NCBI GenBank assembly: GCA_050288105.1
Contig: JBNKDE010000017.1
Location: 1-64,000, forward strand
Reading direction: 5' to 3'
Origin: JACNJF01 sp050288105
GTDB taxonomy: Bacteria > Pseudomonadota > Gammaproteobacteria > GCA-001735895
Length of the DNA stretch: 64,000 nucleotides
A program made the translations under genes and the position numbers. Each line of letters opens with the position of its first letter. The first letter of the stretch is position 1. The notes beneath the pieces were generated by a model. The model was not told where the DNA came from and did not search any database. It was given only the letters and a program-made list of their open reading frames with translations. Below, piece by piece: positions 36,956-46,349 of the stretch.

Positions 36956-37852
36956 TTACGCAGCAATTTTTCGGGTCTTAACCACCAGGTAAACGCCGAT
37001 AACGGTAATCGCAATGCCCACTAATGCTGCCAGGTTGAGTTGCTCATCGAACAATAACCAGCCTTCAATGACGGTTACTGGAGGTACCAGATAAAAATAA
37101 CTTGCAACCCTGGCTGATTCACCCTCACGAATCATTAACATCAGTAGTAGAATGGCAAAAATCGATAGCACCACAACAAGCCAGGCGAGTGCTGCGACCA
37201 GCGTGAAATTCCAGCTAATCTGCTGGGTTTCGAAGCCCGCACTTAATACCCCCATCCAGACTACAGTAGCCAGGTACTGGAAGAATGAGCCGGGTAGCAG
37301 TTTGCTTTTCTGGCCATATTTTTTCTGGTACAGGGTCCCTGTGGAAATACCGAGCAGAGCGATCAGAATTGCGATAACTGCACCCAGGCTGATGTTGTCG
37401 AAGCCAACAGATTTACCTTGTAATAACACCATGGAAACCCCGAGCAAACCCAGCCCCAGCCCCAGCCATTGCCGGGATTTGAGTTGATTGCCCAACACCA
37501 GCCACGCCATCAGCGCCGTCAACAGGGGTTGCAGGCCTACGATCAGGGATGCGATTCCAGCTGGCATGTTGAGCTTGATGGCGGCGAATACGCCGCCAAG
37601 ATAGGCCGCATGAATCAGCGAACCCACCACCATCTGGTGTAGCGCATCGATCGGCTTAGGCCATCCCGTGCGGAAAAGCTGGATTAGCAGTAGAAAAATG
37701 AACACGGTAATCAGCATGCGGGTCAGCAGCAACGTGTATGGCTCTATATAGGGCAGAGCAAACTTGGCCGCTATGAATCCAGTACTCCACAGCAGCACAA
37801 AAATTAACGGGATAAACTTCACCAGGCGGTGGAAATAGCTCAACACAGTCAC
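36956..37852 (-). CDS. EamA/DMT-family transporter
   Basis: A 298-residue polytopic protein with about ten hydrophobic helices in two EamA repeats (FVLLWSTGFIAAKFALPY and the repeat around LAWLVVVLSIFAILLLM). Drug/metabolite transporter proteins of this kind export small metabolites. The substrate cannot be read from the sequence. It converges on the Nudix gene. Confidence 0.88.
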   Translation of the reverse strand: MTVLSYFHRLVKFIPLIFVLLWSTGFIAAKFALPYIEPYTLLLTRMLITVFIFLLLIQLFRTGWPKPIDALHQMVVGSLIHAAYLGGVFAAIKLNMPAGIASLIVGLQPLLTALMAWLVLGNQLKSRQWLGLGLGLLGVSMVLLQGKSVGFDNISLGAVIAILIALLGISTGTLYQKKYGQKSKLLPGSFFQYLATVVWMGVLSAGFETQQISWNFTLVAALAWLVVVLSIFAILLLMLMIREGESARVASYFYLVPPVTVIEGWLLFDEQLNLAALVGIAITVIGVYLVVKTRKIAA

Positions 37853-37948
37853 CTTGATTTATAGGGGTATAGCCGGATTATAAGGGGGCAGAATAAGCTA
37901 AAACAGTAACAGTTGTTGCATTGCGCAAAATAAAACTGTTTTCAGGGG

Positions 37949-38191
37949 CTAATTTTTATCCGATTGATCCATGACTGCAAACATCTCATCATAAAGCCCC
38001 CAGGCAACCTCTGCCTCCTTTTCGTCAATGCGCGAAATGACGTTACCCATGCTGATCATGACGTAATCTCCCACCTTATACTCGTCATCCAGTGCTAATA
38101 GCAAACTGGCTTCGCGTTGTATGCCGCGGGCTTCGCACAGCGCACTGATACCATTTATACTTTTGATTTGCATGGGAATACCGAGACACAT
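37949..38191 (-). CDS. hypC: Hydrogenase maturation chaperone HypC/HupF
   Basis: An 80-residue chaperone that carries the Fe(CN)2CO unit to the hydrogenase large subunit. It begins MCLGIP, whose Cys2 is essential, so the start at 38191 is preferred over an upstream ATG that would add 35 unrelated residues. It is divergent from the maturation-protease operon with an Fnr box between. Other hyp genes are not in the window. Confidence 0.93.
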   Translation of the reverse strand: MCLGIPMQIKSINGISALCEARGIQREASLLLALDDEYKVGDYVMISMGNVISRIDEKEAEVAWGLYDEMFAVMDQSDKN

Positions 38192-38261
38192 AAACTTATA
38201 CTCAAGTAAAAATAAAAGATTGGCTGCTCTACGATCAACTTGTCGACTAGACTGAATTACG

Positions 38262-38275
38262 TTGATCCAGATCAA
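38262..38275 (+). promoter_or_regulatory. Consensus Fnr box upstream of the hydrogenase operon
   Basis: TTGATCCAGATCAA is a perfect match to the Fnr consensus TTGAT-N4-ATCAA. A TATACT -10 element at 38297-38302 places the box about 41 bp upstream of a likely start site for the plus-strand hydrogenase operon. It also lies 71 bp upstream of divergent hypC. Confidence 0.85.
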
Positions 38276-38337
38276 TCGAGAAAAACAGCGATTCATTATA
38301 CTGACATTAGCTCGCTGTTAAACACTGACGGTATCTC

Positions 38338-38811
38338 ATGTATAAGAATAAAACACTGGTACTCGGTATAGGCAACACCCTGTTAAGCGATGAAGGCGTG
38401 GGTGTTCATGTGGTCAACCAGCTTCAGCAGGACAATCTATTTTCCCCCGATGTGCTGTATATGGATGGAGGAACGCTCAGTTTTACTCTGGCCCAGTCCA
38501 TAGAGTCCTGTGATCAATTGATCGTCGTTGACGCATCTGAAATAAAATCTGCTCCCGGTGCCGTACAGGTATTCGAAAATGAGGCTATGGACTTTTTTAT
38601 TACCAACGGTAATAAGAAATCTGTGCATGAAGTGGGTCTGGTCGATGTTATGTCTATTGCCCTGCTGGCAGGAAACCTGCCGAGTAAACGGGCTCTGGTC
38701 GGTATACAGCCGGACTCCATCGACTGGGGCGAGCAGCCTACTGCAGCGGTACAGCAGGCCATACCCCTGGCCTGCAATGAAGTAAACCGAATCATTCAGA
38801 GCTGGCAGTAA
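38338..38811 (+). CDS. [NiFe]-hydrogenase maturation endopeptidase
   Basis: A 157-residue HyaD/HupD-type protease that removes the C-terminal peptide of the nickel-loaded large subunit. It has the family start VLGIGNTLLSDEGVGVHVV, with the metal-sensing Glu, and an Asp in VVDASEI. It is the first gene of the hydrogenase operon. Its likely target is the large subunit encoded at 42226-43962. Confidence 0.93.
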   Translation: MYKNKTLVLGIGNTLLSDEGVGVHVVNQLQQDNLFSPDVLYMDGGTLSFTLAQSIESCDQLIVVDASEIKSAPGAVQVFENEAMDFFITNGNKKSVHEVGLVDVMSIALLAGNLPSKRALVGIQPDSIDWGEQPTAAVQQAIPLACNEVNRIIQSWQ

Positions 38812-38813
38812 TC

Positions 38814-39206
38814 ATGAATCAGCTCAATATTCCTATTGAAATCAGACATTCTTCCGGCTCGATGGCGAGCGCGCTATTCAACGAACTTGCGCAGCATTTA
38901 CAGCAGTTAGTCGAGCAGGGGACTGAGCATACGGTCGATCTGTTCAGTCTTCCCATCAGCGATGAGGATAAACAGGAGCTGGAGCAGATGCTGGGTAAGG
39001 GTGAAGTTGAAGTCACCCTGAACACGGTTGGGCAGAGCCTTATTTTCGAGACATCTTACAGCGGTATCTGGTGGGTTAGACACTATGCTGCTGACGAATT
39101 ATTGATTTCAGAGTTCATCGAAGTGTCATGGATACCTGAAATAATCAAGAGTCATCCGTCTGACGCTGCATTATCAGCGGATCGTATGAAAAAGATCATC
39201 AACTAG
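38814..39206 (+). CDS. hupH: HupH-like hydrogenase expression/formation protein
   Basis: A 130-residue protein matching the C-terminal HupH domain (GKGEVEVTLNTVG, GIWWVRHY, EFIEVSWIPEIIKSH). HupH helps maturation of the hydrogenase small or large subunit. It is shorter than fused HupH proteins, which carry two such domains. It lies two bases after the protease gene and 20 bp before the small subunit. Confidence 0.82.
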   Translation: MNQLNIPIEIRHSSGSMASALFNELAQHLQQLVEQGTEHTVDLFSLPISDEDKQELEQMLGKGEVEVTLNTVGQSLIFETSYSGIWWVRHYAADELLISEFIEVSWIPEIIKSHPSDAALSADRMKKIIN

Positions 39207-39226
39207 GATGAAGGAGGAGATTAAGT

Positions 39227-40324
39227 GTGAATTACAATAAATCTATCTTAGCGGACGAGTTACAACGCCATGGCATATCGCGCCGAACTTTTATGAAGTT
39301 CTGTAGCAGTGTTGCATCGGCGATGGCGCTGTCCCCAGCTGCGGCCGCACAAATGGCGGAGAAACTAGCACATACCAGGCGTCAGTCGGTGATCTGGCTA
39401 TCGTTTCAGGAGTGTACTGGCTGTACCGAGTCGATCACGCGCTCGCATAAACCGAGCCTTGAAAACCTGATCTTTGATTTTGTATCACTGGATTATCACC
39501 ATACCCTGCAGGCCGCATCCGGACATGCGGCGGAACAGGCGCGTGAAAAGGCGATGGAAGAAAATGAAGGTGCATACATCCTGATTGTCGACGGATCTAT
39601 ACCACTTAAAGATGGTGGTGTTTACTCGACTATCGCGGGTATGACGAACCTGGATATGTTACAGCAGGTAGCGAAAAATGCGTCCGCCATAGTCGCTGTG
39701 GGGACCTGTGCAACCTTTGGTGGTTTGCCCAAGGCGGCACCGAATCCAACCGGTGCGGTTGCCGTATCCGATATCGTCACTGATAAACCCATTATCAATA
39801 TTCCAGGGTGCCCCCCGATCCCGGTTGTGATGACCGGCGTGCTGGCTCATGTGCTGACCTTTGGTATCCCTGAGCTGGATAGCCTGCACAGACCAAAGGC
39901 TTTTTATGGCGATTCTATCCATGACCGTTGTTATCGGCGCCCCTTTTATGATCGTGGCGAGTTTGCCAAAAGTTTTGATGACGATGGCGCGCGTAAGGGC
40001 TGGTGTCTGTACGAGCTGGGCTGTAAGGGGCCTGTAACGCATAACGCCTGCGCAACGGTTAAATGGAACAATGGCACCTCTTTCCCTATTCAATCGGGGC
40101 ATGGCTGTATCGGCTGCTCAGAGCCCGATTTCTGGGATGCGGGTGGCTTTTACAAGGCGCTGTCTACCGGTAGCAATTACCCCGGCCAATGGGCCAAAGG
40201 TGCGCTGGCGGCAGGCATTGTTGGTGGCCTTGCTTCTGCCTACCTGAATAAAAGCAATAAAACCTCGGCTCAACAGAAAGTTCAGCCTGTAACCTTAAAA
40301 GATATGGGAGGTAGCGATGAATGA
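39227..40324 (+). CDS. [NiFe] hydrogenase small subunit (isp-type, group 1e)
   Basis: A 365-residue Fe-S subunit. A Tat signal (SRRTFMKF followed by a hydrophobic stretch) directs it to the periplasm. Cluster-binding cysteines are seen in ECTGCTES, GTCAT, NIPGCPP, HDRCYRR, CLYELGCKGP and HGCIGCSEP. It starts at GTG with a strong AAGGAGGAG site. A C-terminal hydrophobic segment (ALAAGIVGGLASAYL) could anchor it to the membrane. It pairs with the large subunit three genes later; the intervening isp1/isp2 genes define this subgroup. Confidence 0.95.
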   Translation: MNYNKSILADELQRHGISRRTFMKFCSSVASAMALSPAAAAQMAEKLAHTRRQSVIWLSFQECTGCTESITRSHKPSLENLIFDFVSLDYHHTLQAASGHAAEQAREKAMEENEGAYILIVDGSIPLKDGGVYSTIAGMTNLDMLQQVAKNASAIVAVGTCATFGGLPKAAPNPTGAVAVSDIVTDKPIINIPGCPPIPVVMTGVLAHVLTFGIPELDSLHRPKAFYGDSIHDRCYRRPFYDRGEFAKSFDDDGARKGWCLYELGCKGPVTHNACATVKWNNGTSFPIQSGHGCIGCSEPDFWDAGGFYKALSTGSNYPGQWAKGALAAGIVGGLASAYLNKSNKTSAQQKVQPVTLKDMGGSDE

Positions 40325-40964
40325 AGTTGAACTACTGAATTGGGCACGTGGCCCGGGCCTGTCTTATGCCACGGTGATCATGGTGTTTGGACTTACCCTG
40401 AGAATAATAGAGATTTTATCTCTGGGACGCCCTAAAGAGCTGGCTGAGGTACGTGATAGCGGTGTACGCGATGGCTGGATGATGATATTGAAACGTTCGA
40501 TTCCCGAACCTAAAAACTGGAAATTCATTACGGCCTCCTACATTTTTCATATCGGGCTGTTAATCGTTATTTTCTTTTTTATTCCTCATACACAGCTATT
40601 TCGCGATGTGTTTGGTGTGTTCTGGGGCGGGTGGCCGAGTTACATCATTGACTTTTTTACGGTGCTGAGCCTCGCTGCATTAATGTATACCCTGGTGCAG
40701 CGCTTTACTAACCCGGCACGTAGAATCCTCAGTCGCATGTCGGATTACCTGGCCTGGGTGGTCACCTTCCTGCCATTGCTGACTGGATACATGGCCTATC
40801 ACAGGCTGGGCATGGATTACACCACGATGCTGGCTATACACATCCTGTCGGTCGAGTTACTGATGGTCGCGCTACCGATTAGCAAGCTGTCCCATGTTAT
40901 TACATTTTTTATGTCGCGCTATTACACCGGATCGAATAATGGTCGCAGGGGGATTCAGTCATGA
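40317..40964 (+). CDS. isp1: Isp1, membrane cytochrome b subunit of the hydrogenase
   Basis: A 215-residue membrane protein with about five hydrophobic helices. It resembles NarI/HdrE-type dihaem cytochrome b proteins, with candidate axial His in IFHIGLLIVI and MAYHRLGM and AIHILSVEL. It is expected to carry electrons between the periplasmic hydrogenase and the cytoplasmic Isp2. It overlaps the small-subunit gene by 8 bp and isp2 by 4 bp. Confidence 0.88.
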   Translation: MNEVELLNWARGPGLSYATVIMVFGLTLRIIEILSLGRPKELAEVRDSGVRDGWMMILKRSIPEPKNWKFITASYIFHIGLLIVIFFFIPHTQLFRDVFGVFWGGWPSYIIDFFTVLSLAALMYTLVQRFTNPARRILSRMSDYLAWVVTFLPLLTGYMAYHRLGMDYTTMLAIHILSVELLMVALPISKLSHVITFFMSRYYTGSNNGRRGIQS

Positions 40965-42229
40965 GTACATCATTTGAGCAGGGCATTAATACCCTGAAAA
41001 AAGTCATCGATGCACCCATTGCGTCGTATTTTTCCAGCTGCACCAGTTGTGGTATCTGTTCACAGGCCTGTATCTTTTATACCGAAACGGGGGATCCTAA
41101 ATACACGCCCATTCGTCGTGTTGAACCCATGCGTCGTATCTGGGAGCAGGAATATACCGTTGTTGGAAGAATCAAAAAGCTGGTCGGTCTGAGCAAGGCC
41201 GTAACAGAACAGGATCTGCGGGATAATGTTGAGCTGGCTTTTGAAAGTTGTACTACCTGTGGTCGCTGTACCATGATGTGTCCGGTAGGTAACGACATTG
41301 TGTATATGATCCGCAAGATGCGAGAGGGTCTGACCGCTGCAGGTCTGGCACCTAAATCATTGCAGGCTGCCGCAGTACGCACGCTGGAAAAAGGCAGTGT
41401 TATGGGCTTTCCAATGGAGACCCTGGAGGCCATGGTTAAGGCGGCAGAAAAAGAAACAGGTATCGATATCAATATCGATGCAGCTGATGTGGACTACCTG
41501 CTGCTGCTTTCTTCCGCAGAGGTCATGCAGTTCAATGAGATTATTGGCTCGCTGGCACAGATCTTCAAGGAAGCCGGGGTAACATGGACCTTAAGTACCA
41601 AGGCGCATGAGGCAGGTAACCCGGGTATGCATATGGGCGCCTCTGATATTGAAGCGATGATGATTAATCGTATCGTGGAAGCGGCTGAAGAGCTGAATAT
41701 CAAGAATGTCATCAGTCCGGAATGTGGTCATGCCTACATGGCGATTCGCTGGGAAGGCCCTAATGTGATTGGACGTCCTTATCCGTTCAAGGTTTTTCAT
41801 ATTATCGAAGTGCTGGATAAACTGCGTGCTGAAGGCAAGTTGAAAACAACGGGTACTGAAGATGAACGCCTGACTTTCCATGATCCCTGCCAGGCCGCGC
41901 GTCGCGGCGGTGTTAACCAGCCGCAGCGTAATCTGTTGAATATGGTGACCTCTAATTTTATTGAAATGAAAGACAATAAAGCCTGCAACTGGTGCTGCGG
42001 TGGTGGTGGCGGTATGAATACCATAGAAGAAGCCGAGCCGCTGATGCGTAAGGTGTTTCACCGCAAACGGCAGCAGATTGAAGAGCTGGATGTGACAACG
42101 GTTGTGACCATGTGTGCGACCTGCCGTAACACACTGGAAGAGGGCATCGAAGAGAATAATATGAATATAGAGGTGCTTGGTCTGACCGAGCTGGTCGCTA
42201 ATCATCTGCTGAAGGAGAAAGAGTCATGA
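40961..42229 (+). CDS. isp2: Isp2, HdrD-like iron-sulfur protein of the hydrogenase
   Basis: A 422-residue cytoplasmic protein. Two ferredoxin motifs (CTSCGICSQAC and CTTCGRCTMMCP) precede two CCG-type domains with CNWCCGGGGG and a later CATCRNTLEEG, as in HdrD and GlpC. In Thiocapsa and Allochromatium the same gene lies between small and large subunits and links the hydrogenase to sulfur or quinone metabolism. It is translationally coupled on both sides by ATGA overlaps. Confidence 0.92.
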   Translation: MSTSFEQGINTLKKVIDAPIASYFSSCTSCGICSQACIFYTETGDPKYTPIRRVEPMRRIWEQEYTVVGRIKKLVGLSKAVTEQDLRDNVELAFESCTTCGRCTMMCPVGNDIVYMIRKMREGLTAAGLAPKSLQAAAVRTLEKGSVMGFPMETLEAMVKAAEKETGIDINIDAADVDYLLLLSSAEVMQFNEIIGSLAQIFKEAGVTWTLSTKAHEAGNPGMHMGASDIEAMMINRIVEAAEELNIKNVISPECGHAYMAIRWEGPNVIGRPYPFKVFHIIEVLDKLRAEGKLKTTGTEDERLTFHDPCQAARRGGVNQPQRNLLNMVTSNFIEMKDNKACNWCCGGGGGMNTIEEAEPLMRKVFHRKRQQIEELDVTTVVTMCATCRNTLEEGIEENNMNIEVLGLTELVANHLLKEKES

Positions 42230-43962
42230 GTGAACGCGTTGTAGTTGATCCAATTACCCGTATAGAGGGGCATTTGCGAATCGAAGCTGAAACCGATGCC
42301 AATGGCAATATCATCGGTGCTTCCAGTGCGGGTACCATGGTTCGGGGTATCGAAACCATCCTCAAGGGCCGTGATCCGCGTGATGCCTGGGCTTATGCAC
42401 AACGCATCTGCGGTGTGTGTACGCTGGTGCATGGTATCGCGTCGGTACGTTCGGTTGAGAATGCATTGAACTATAAAATTCCAGCCAATGCGCAATTAAT
42501 CAGGAACCTGATGATCGCTGCGCAGTATGTACATGATCATGTGATGCATTTCTACCATCTGCATGCACTGGACTGGGTTGATGTTGTTTCTGCTTTAAAT
42601 GCTGATCCAAAGGCAACTTCAGAGCTGGCCCAGTCACTCTCCAGCTGGCCTAACTCTTCACCGGGCTACTTTGCAGATGTGAAAAAGAAGATTAAGCAGT
42701 TTGTTGATTCTGGTCAGCTGGGCATCTTTGCAAATGGCTACTGGGGGCATCCTGCTTATAAATTGCCCGCCGAGGCCAATTTGATGGCTGTGGCACATTA
42801 TCTGGAAGCATTGAGCTGGCAACGTGATGTGGTACAGATTCATACTATTTTTGGCGGCAAAAACCCACACCCCAATTTCCTGGTTGGTGGCGCACCGTCA
42901 CCGATTAGTGGTGTTACAGGCGATATGGGGGCCACAGCGCTGAATATCCTGGGCTTGCAGGAGATTCGCGACATCATCACTAAAATGATGGATTTCGTAA
43001 ATAATGTCTATGTGCCAGACACCATTGCGATTGCCGGGTTCTACAAGGACTGGTTTAAGCGCGGCAGCGGTGTCAGAAACTTTATGACCTTTGGTGATAT
43101 GCCAGAAAAAGGCATGGATGATGTTTCCAGTTACTTTATTCCCAGTGGTGCAATTCTGGATCGTGACCTGAGCAAGATACATCCTGTAGACCTGAATGAT
43201 CCTGAGCAAATCAAGGAGTTTATCGCTCATTCCTATTATGATTACTCGTCCGGCAAGGATACTGGACTGCATCCTTATGATGGTGAGACCAATCTGAATT
43301 ATTCTGGTCCGAAACCACCATACGATTTCCTGGATATAGAAAACAGTTACTCCTGGCTGAAGTCACCACGCTGGAAAGGTGAGCCGATGGAAGTTGGGCC
43401 ACTGGCACGTGTTCTGATGTTGTATGCAACTGGCCACGAACCAACTCAGGAACTCGCGGGTGCGGTGTTAAAGCAGCTTGACGTGCCATTAGAAGCGATG
43501 TTTTCAACACTGGGTCGTACCGCCGCTCGCACACTGGAAACCAAGTTGATTGGTGATCAGATGCATGTCTGGCTGGATAACCTGATCGGTAATATTAAAT
43601 CAGGTGATTTAAGTGTACATAATGAGGAATTCTGGGATCCTGCTACCTGGCCGTCAGAAGCCCGGGGTGTCGGGTTTATGGAAGCGCCGCGTGGAGCCCT
43701 CGCGCACTGGATCGTCATCAAGGATCAGAAGATTGAAAACTATCAGGCGGTGGTTCCTTCTACCTGGAATGCGGGCCCGAGGGATGCCGAGGGTAAGGAT
43801 GGCCCCTATGAGGCAGCCTTGACGGATAACCATCAATTATATGATCCCAAGCAGCCCATAGAGATACTGCGTACGATCCATAGTTACGATCCCTGTATTG
43901 CCTGCGCTGTACATGTAACTGATCCGCAGGGAGAAGAACTGATTAAGGTCAAAGTCAGGTAG
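42226..43962 (+). CDS. [NiFe] hydrogenase large subunit (group 1e)
   Basis: A 578-residue catalytic subunit. Nickel ligands lie in the L1 motif RICGVCTLVHG and the L2 motif DPCIACAVH. The 11 residues after that His (VTDPQGEELIK...) should be cut by the maturation protease encoded upstream. It is the last gene of the operon, in the order small subunit, isp1, isp2, large subunit. It ends with a hairpin about 60 bp downstream. Confidence 0.96.
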   Translation: MSERVVVDPITRIEGHLRIEAETDANGNIIGASSAGTMVRGIETILKGRDPRDAWAYAQRICGVCTLVHGIASVRSVENALNYKIPANAQLIRNLMIAAQYVHDHVMHFYHLHALDWVDVVSALNADPKATSELAQSLSSWPNSSPGYFADVKKKIKQFVDSGQLGIFANGYWGHPAYKLPAEANLMAVAHYLEALSWQRDVVQIHTIFGGKNPHPNFLVGGAPSPISGVTGDMGATALNILGLQEIRDIITKMMDFVNNVYVPDTIAIAGFYKDWFKRGSGVRNFMTFGDMPEKGMDDVSSYFIPSGAILDRDLSKIHPVDLNDPEQIKEFIAHSYYDYSSGKDTGLHPYDGETNLNYSGPKPPYDFLDIENSYSWLKSPRWKGEPMEVGPLARVLMLYATGHEPTQELAGAVLKQLDVPLEAMFSTLGRTAARTLETKLIGDQMHVWLDNLIGNIKSGDLSVHNEEFWDPATWPSEARGVGFMEAPRGALAHWIVIKDQKIENYQAVVPSTWNAGPRDAEGKDGPYEAALTDNHQLYDPKQPIEILRTIHSYDPCIACAVHVTDPQGEELIKVKVR

Positions 43963-44022
43963 AGGTCATCTTTCCTCTAATCTTGGGCGGGTATTAAGCC
44001 CGGGCTTACTGGCTATTAAACC

Positions 44023-44053
44023 AGAGTTGCGCTGCGCTTAGCAGCGTAACTCT
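44023..44053. terminator. Hairpin between convergent hydrogenase and TauE genes
   Basis: A 13-bp stem with one G-T pair (AGAGTTGCGCTGC / GCAGCGTAACTCT) and a 5-nt loop lies between two convergent operons. No T-run follows on either side, so it is a likely but not classic terminator. Confidence 0.5.
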
Positions 44054-44092
44054 GCTTCCAGGCTGTTGTGGCAGATATTCGTAGTTTTCTGC

Positions 44093-44854
44093 CTAATCGA
44101 AATAAAGTGCCGCAGCACTGCCACAAAGCGTCATGATAAACAGGAACCATTTTAGGTGACTGGACCTGGCTTTAATTGCAAATTTTACACCGTGATGGGC
44201 ACCCAGCATCATGGTCGACGCCAGGATCAACCCCGGTATCCAGTTAACCTGATCACGCAGGATAAAAATGACCAGTGCAATACCCGTAAACCCCATTGTG
44301 CAGACCAGTTTTAATGCGTTTGTTCTGATCAGGTCATAGCGCAGGGATCCTGCCAGCGCCATGATCAGAACAAAGCCAACGCCAGCCTGGATAAAGCTGC
44401 CATAGAATCCGGAGACAAACAGGGTGAACCAGGCCGACGGCGTGTTTTTCACCAGCCTGGGGACCGTTCCGGGTTCAGGCATGACCACCGAAGGCTTAAT
44501 CAGGATAATCAGCGACATGCTGATCATGGTGAAAAGTAAAACAGGCTTCAGGTAGGTGACTGGCGCATAAGATGCGGCCAGCGCACCGAGTATGCCGCCT
44601 ATGGTTAAAGGGATGAAAATACTCCTGATATCATGCAGCGGCAACTTGCCATGACCATGAAAGGCCTTCACGCCCCAGGCTCCCTGTAGAAAGATACCTA
44701 CACGATTGGTTGCATTCGCGACATCTGCCGGCATGCCCAGTATCATCAACGCGGGCAAGGTCAGATTCGAACCACCGCCCGCCAGCACATTGATGATACC
44801 TGCGAAGTAGCCCAGTACCAGAAGGATGACCAGTTGCAGCACGCTATAATCCAT
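44093..44854 (-). CDS. TauE/SafE-family membrane permease
   Basis: A 253-residue polytopic protein. It has the family start LVLGYFAGIINVLAGGGSNLTLPAL and repeat features around FYGSFIQAGVGFVLIMAL, with about eight hydrophobic helices. Members export or import sulfite, sulfoacetate or other anions. The substrate here is unknown. It lies 18 bp after the HDOD gene on the same strand and may be co-transcribed with it. Confidence 0.9.
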   Translation of the reverse strand: MDYSVLQLVILLVLGYFAGIINVLAGGGSNLTLPALMILGMPADVANATNRVGIFLQGAWGVKAFHGHGKLPLHDIRSIFIPLTIGGILGALAASYAPVTYLKPVLLFTMISMSLIILIKPSVVMPEPGTVPRLVKNTPSAWFTLFVSGFYGSFIQAGVGFVLIMALAGSLRYDLIRTNALKLVCTMGFTGIALVIFILRDQVNWIPGLILASTMMLGAHHGVKFAIKARSSHLKWFLFIMTLCGSAAALYFD

Positions 44855-44872
44855 AAATACAATTCTCTGCTG

Positions 44873-46306
44873 TTATTTAGATGCTGACCTTTTGAGGATA
44901 AAGGTTAAAGCCTTGCTGGTGGTTACGATAGTGTGCTTGAATTGATTGAAAATTTCCTGATTGAGTGAATTGGATGACTCGCTTTGGTCTGCAAATATAA
45001 TCCCTATAGGGCGCTCATTGATGAATAGAGACATGGCGAAAAAATTATTGGTCCTTATGCTGGCCTGGAAGCTTTGAGGAATTATTTTCTGGTATTTGCT
45101 GAAGCTGCTATTGTTAATCCATATCGCCTGCGGTTTGTTAAGCAGCATTTTCAATAACCCCGCCTTACTCACTTCAATTTTAAAGTGTCTGAGTGGCGAC
45201 TCAGGGTTTAAGCCTACGTTCATTCTGCTTTGCAGTAAGCTCTGATCTTTCGATAAAAGTAATAGATTAACCTTGGTGAGCCCGATATCGTCGTGGAGCC
45301 CATGAATGCAGGTATTCAGAATTTGAGACTGAGTGGCTTTGGGATTTTTTAACAGCTCCCTGATCTTACGGAGTACTTCTTCATACCCGGAAGAGGGCGG
45401 CTGTGTTGCTGCGATTTGATCAGCTGCTTCAACTGAGGGTTTTGGTTTTTTTATTTCAGGGAGCAGGATTAGCTTTGCAGCTGCATGCCAGGAATCCTTT
45501 AACACGCGGTTTCTGGCTGCCTGAACAGAAAATTGATGGATCTCATGTACCACTTTATCTAACGGTTGCTGCAGGTATTCGGCAAACTGTTGCTCGATTA
45601 GTCTGATTTTCTCGCTGTACCAGTCCTGTTCGCAATATCTACAGATTATACTGAGATATTTGACCAGCTGTGAGCGCTGCCCTGTATCCTGTTTTATCGG
45701 GATAGAGCGGATCATAAGGCTGGGGAAGTTAAATTTTTCAGCGAGCGCCAGGGTCAGCTCTTCAAATCTAAATCCAAAAATCTGTTCCTCATCCTGTTCA
45801 CTGAGGTCAGAGGCCAGGAATTTTCTGTATCTGTCAAAATCATAACAGCAGCAAAGCAGCTCTCCGCTGTAGGCAAGTAGACCTGCGAGGGTGAGCGGTG
45901 AGATCTGGTTGTACCCGGTTAATCTGGCCCATTTTTCTGTTTGTTCCTTATTATGAAAGCTGCGGCTAATGATCTGTAAGAAGGCTGACAGCTGCTCAGC
46001 ATCTTTCAGTTGTTTCTCGGCAACGGGGAAGCTTTTAAAAAGGACCTGAGTGGCGTGGTCACCTAACAGGGAAAAAGCAGCCTGAGGCGAATCTACTGCT
46101 TCCAGTCCTGAAGACGGGCTGCGTCTGGCATTAACTTTTTTGAGCAGGCCCAGATACAGGCCCGGATCCCGGGTTGTTAAATCTGCAAGATTGTGCGCCT
46201 GATGTTCGTCTTCGAATAACTCAAGAATAGCATCGTGATTCACAGCGAGAGCTGGAACAATGTGTGAATGATTTTGCATCCACAGCTGGGCGGTTTTTAT
46301 GGCCAT
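44873..46306 (-). CDS. HDOD-domain signalling protein
   Basis: A 477-residue cytoplasmic protein. Residues about 15-270 match an HDOD output domain (LADLTTRDPGLYLGLLKKVN, then the ALLG-like segment). Residues about 310-470 resemble a GAF-type sensor fold (LNTCIHGLHDDIGLTKVNLLLL, then FAMSLFINERPIGIIFADQ). HDOD proteins act in signalling and often in motility or c-di-GMP networks. It follows the motA-motB-PilZ genes on the same strand. Confidence 0.82.
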   Translation of the reverse strand: MAIKTAQLWMQNHSHIVPALAVNHDAILELFEDEHQAHNLADLTTRDPGLYLGLLKKVNARRSPSSGLEAVDSPQAAFSLLGDHATQVLFKSFPVAEKQLKDAEQLSAFLQIISRSFHNKEQTEKWARLTGYNQISPLTLAGLLAYSGELLCCCYDFDRYRKFLASDLSEQDEEQIFGFRFEELTLALAEKFNFPSLMIRSIPIKQDTGQRSQLVKYLSIICRYCEQDWYSEKIRLIEQQFAEYLQQPLDKVVHEIHQFSVQAARNRVLKDSWHAAAKLILLPEIKKPKPSVEAADQIAATQPPSSGYEEVLRKIRELLKNPKATQSQILNTCIHGLHDDIGLTKVNLLLLSKDQSLLQSRMNVGLNPESPLRHFKIEVSKAGLLKMLLNKPQAIWINNSSFSKYQKIIPQSFQASIRTNNFFAMSLFINERPIGIIFADQSESSNSLNQEIFNQFKHTIVTTSKALTFILKRSASK

Positions 46307-46349
46307 TAATCAGCGTGTTTTATAATTATGGGTAAAAGGGCTTTAACTA

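Noticed and set aside
41591..42205. 204-aa minus-strand frame inside isp2
   Set aside because: Antisense shadow of a gene with clear CCG and ferredoxin motifs.
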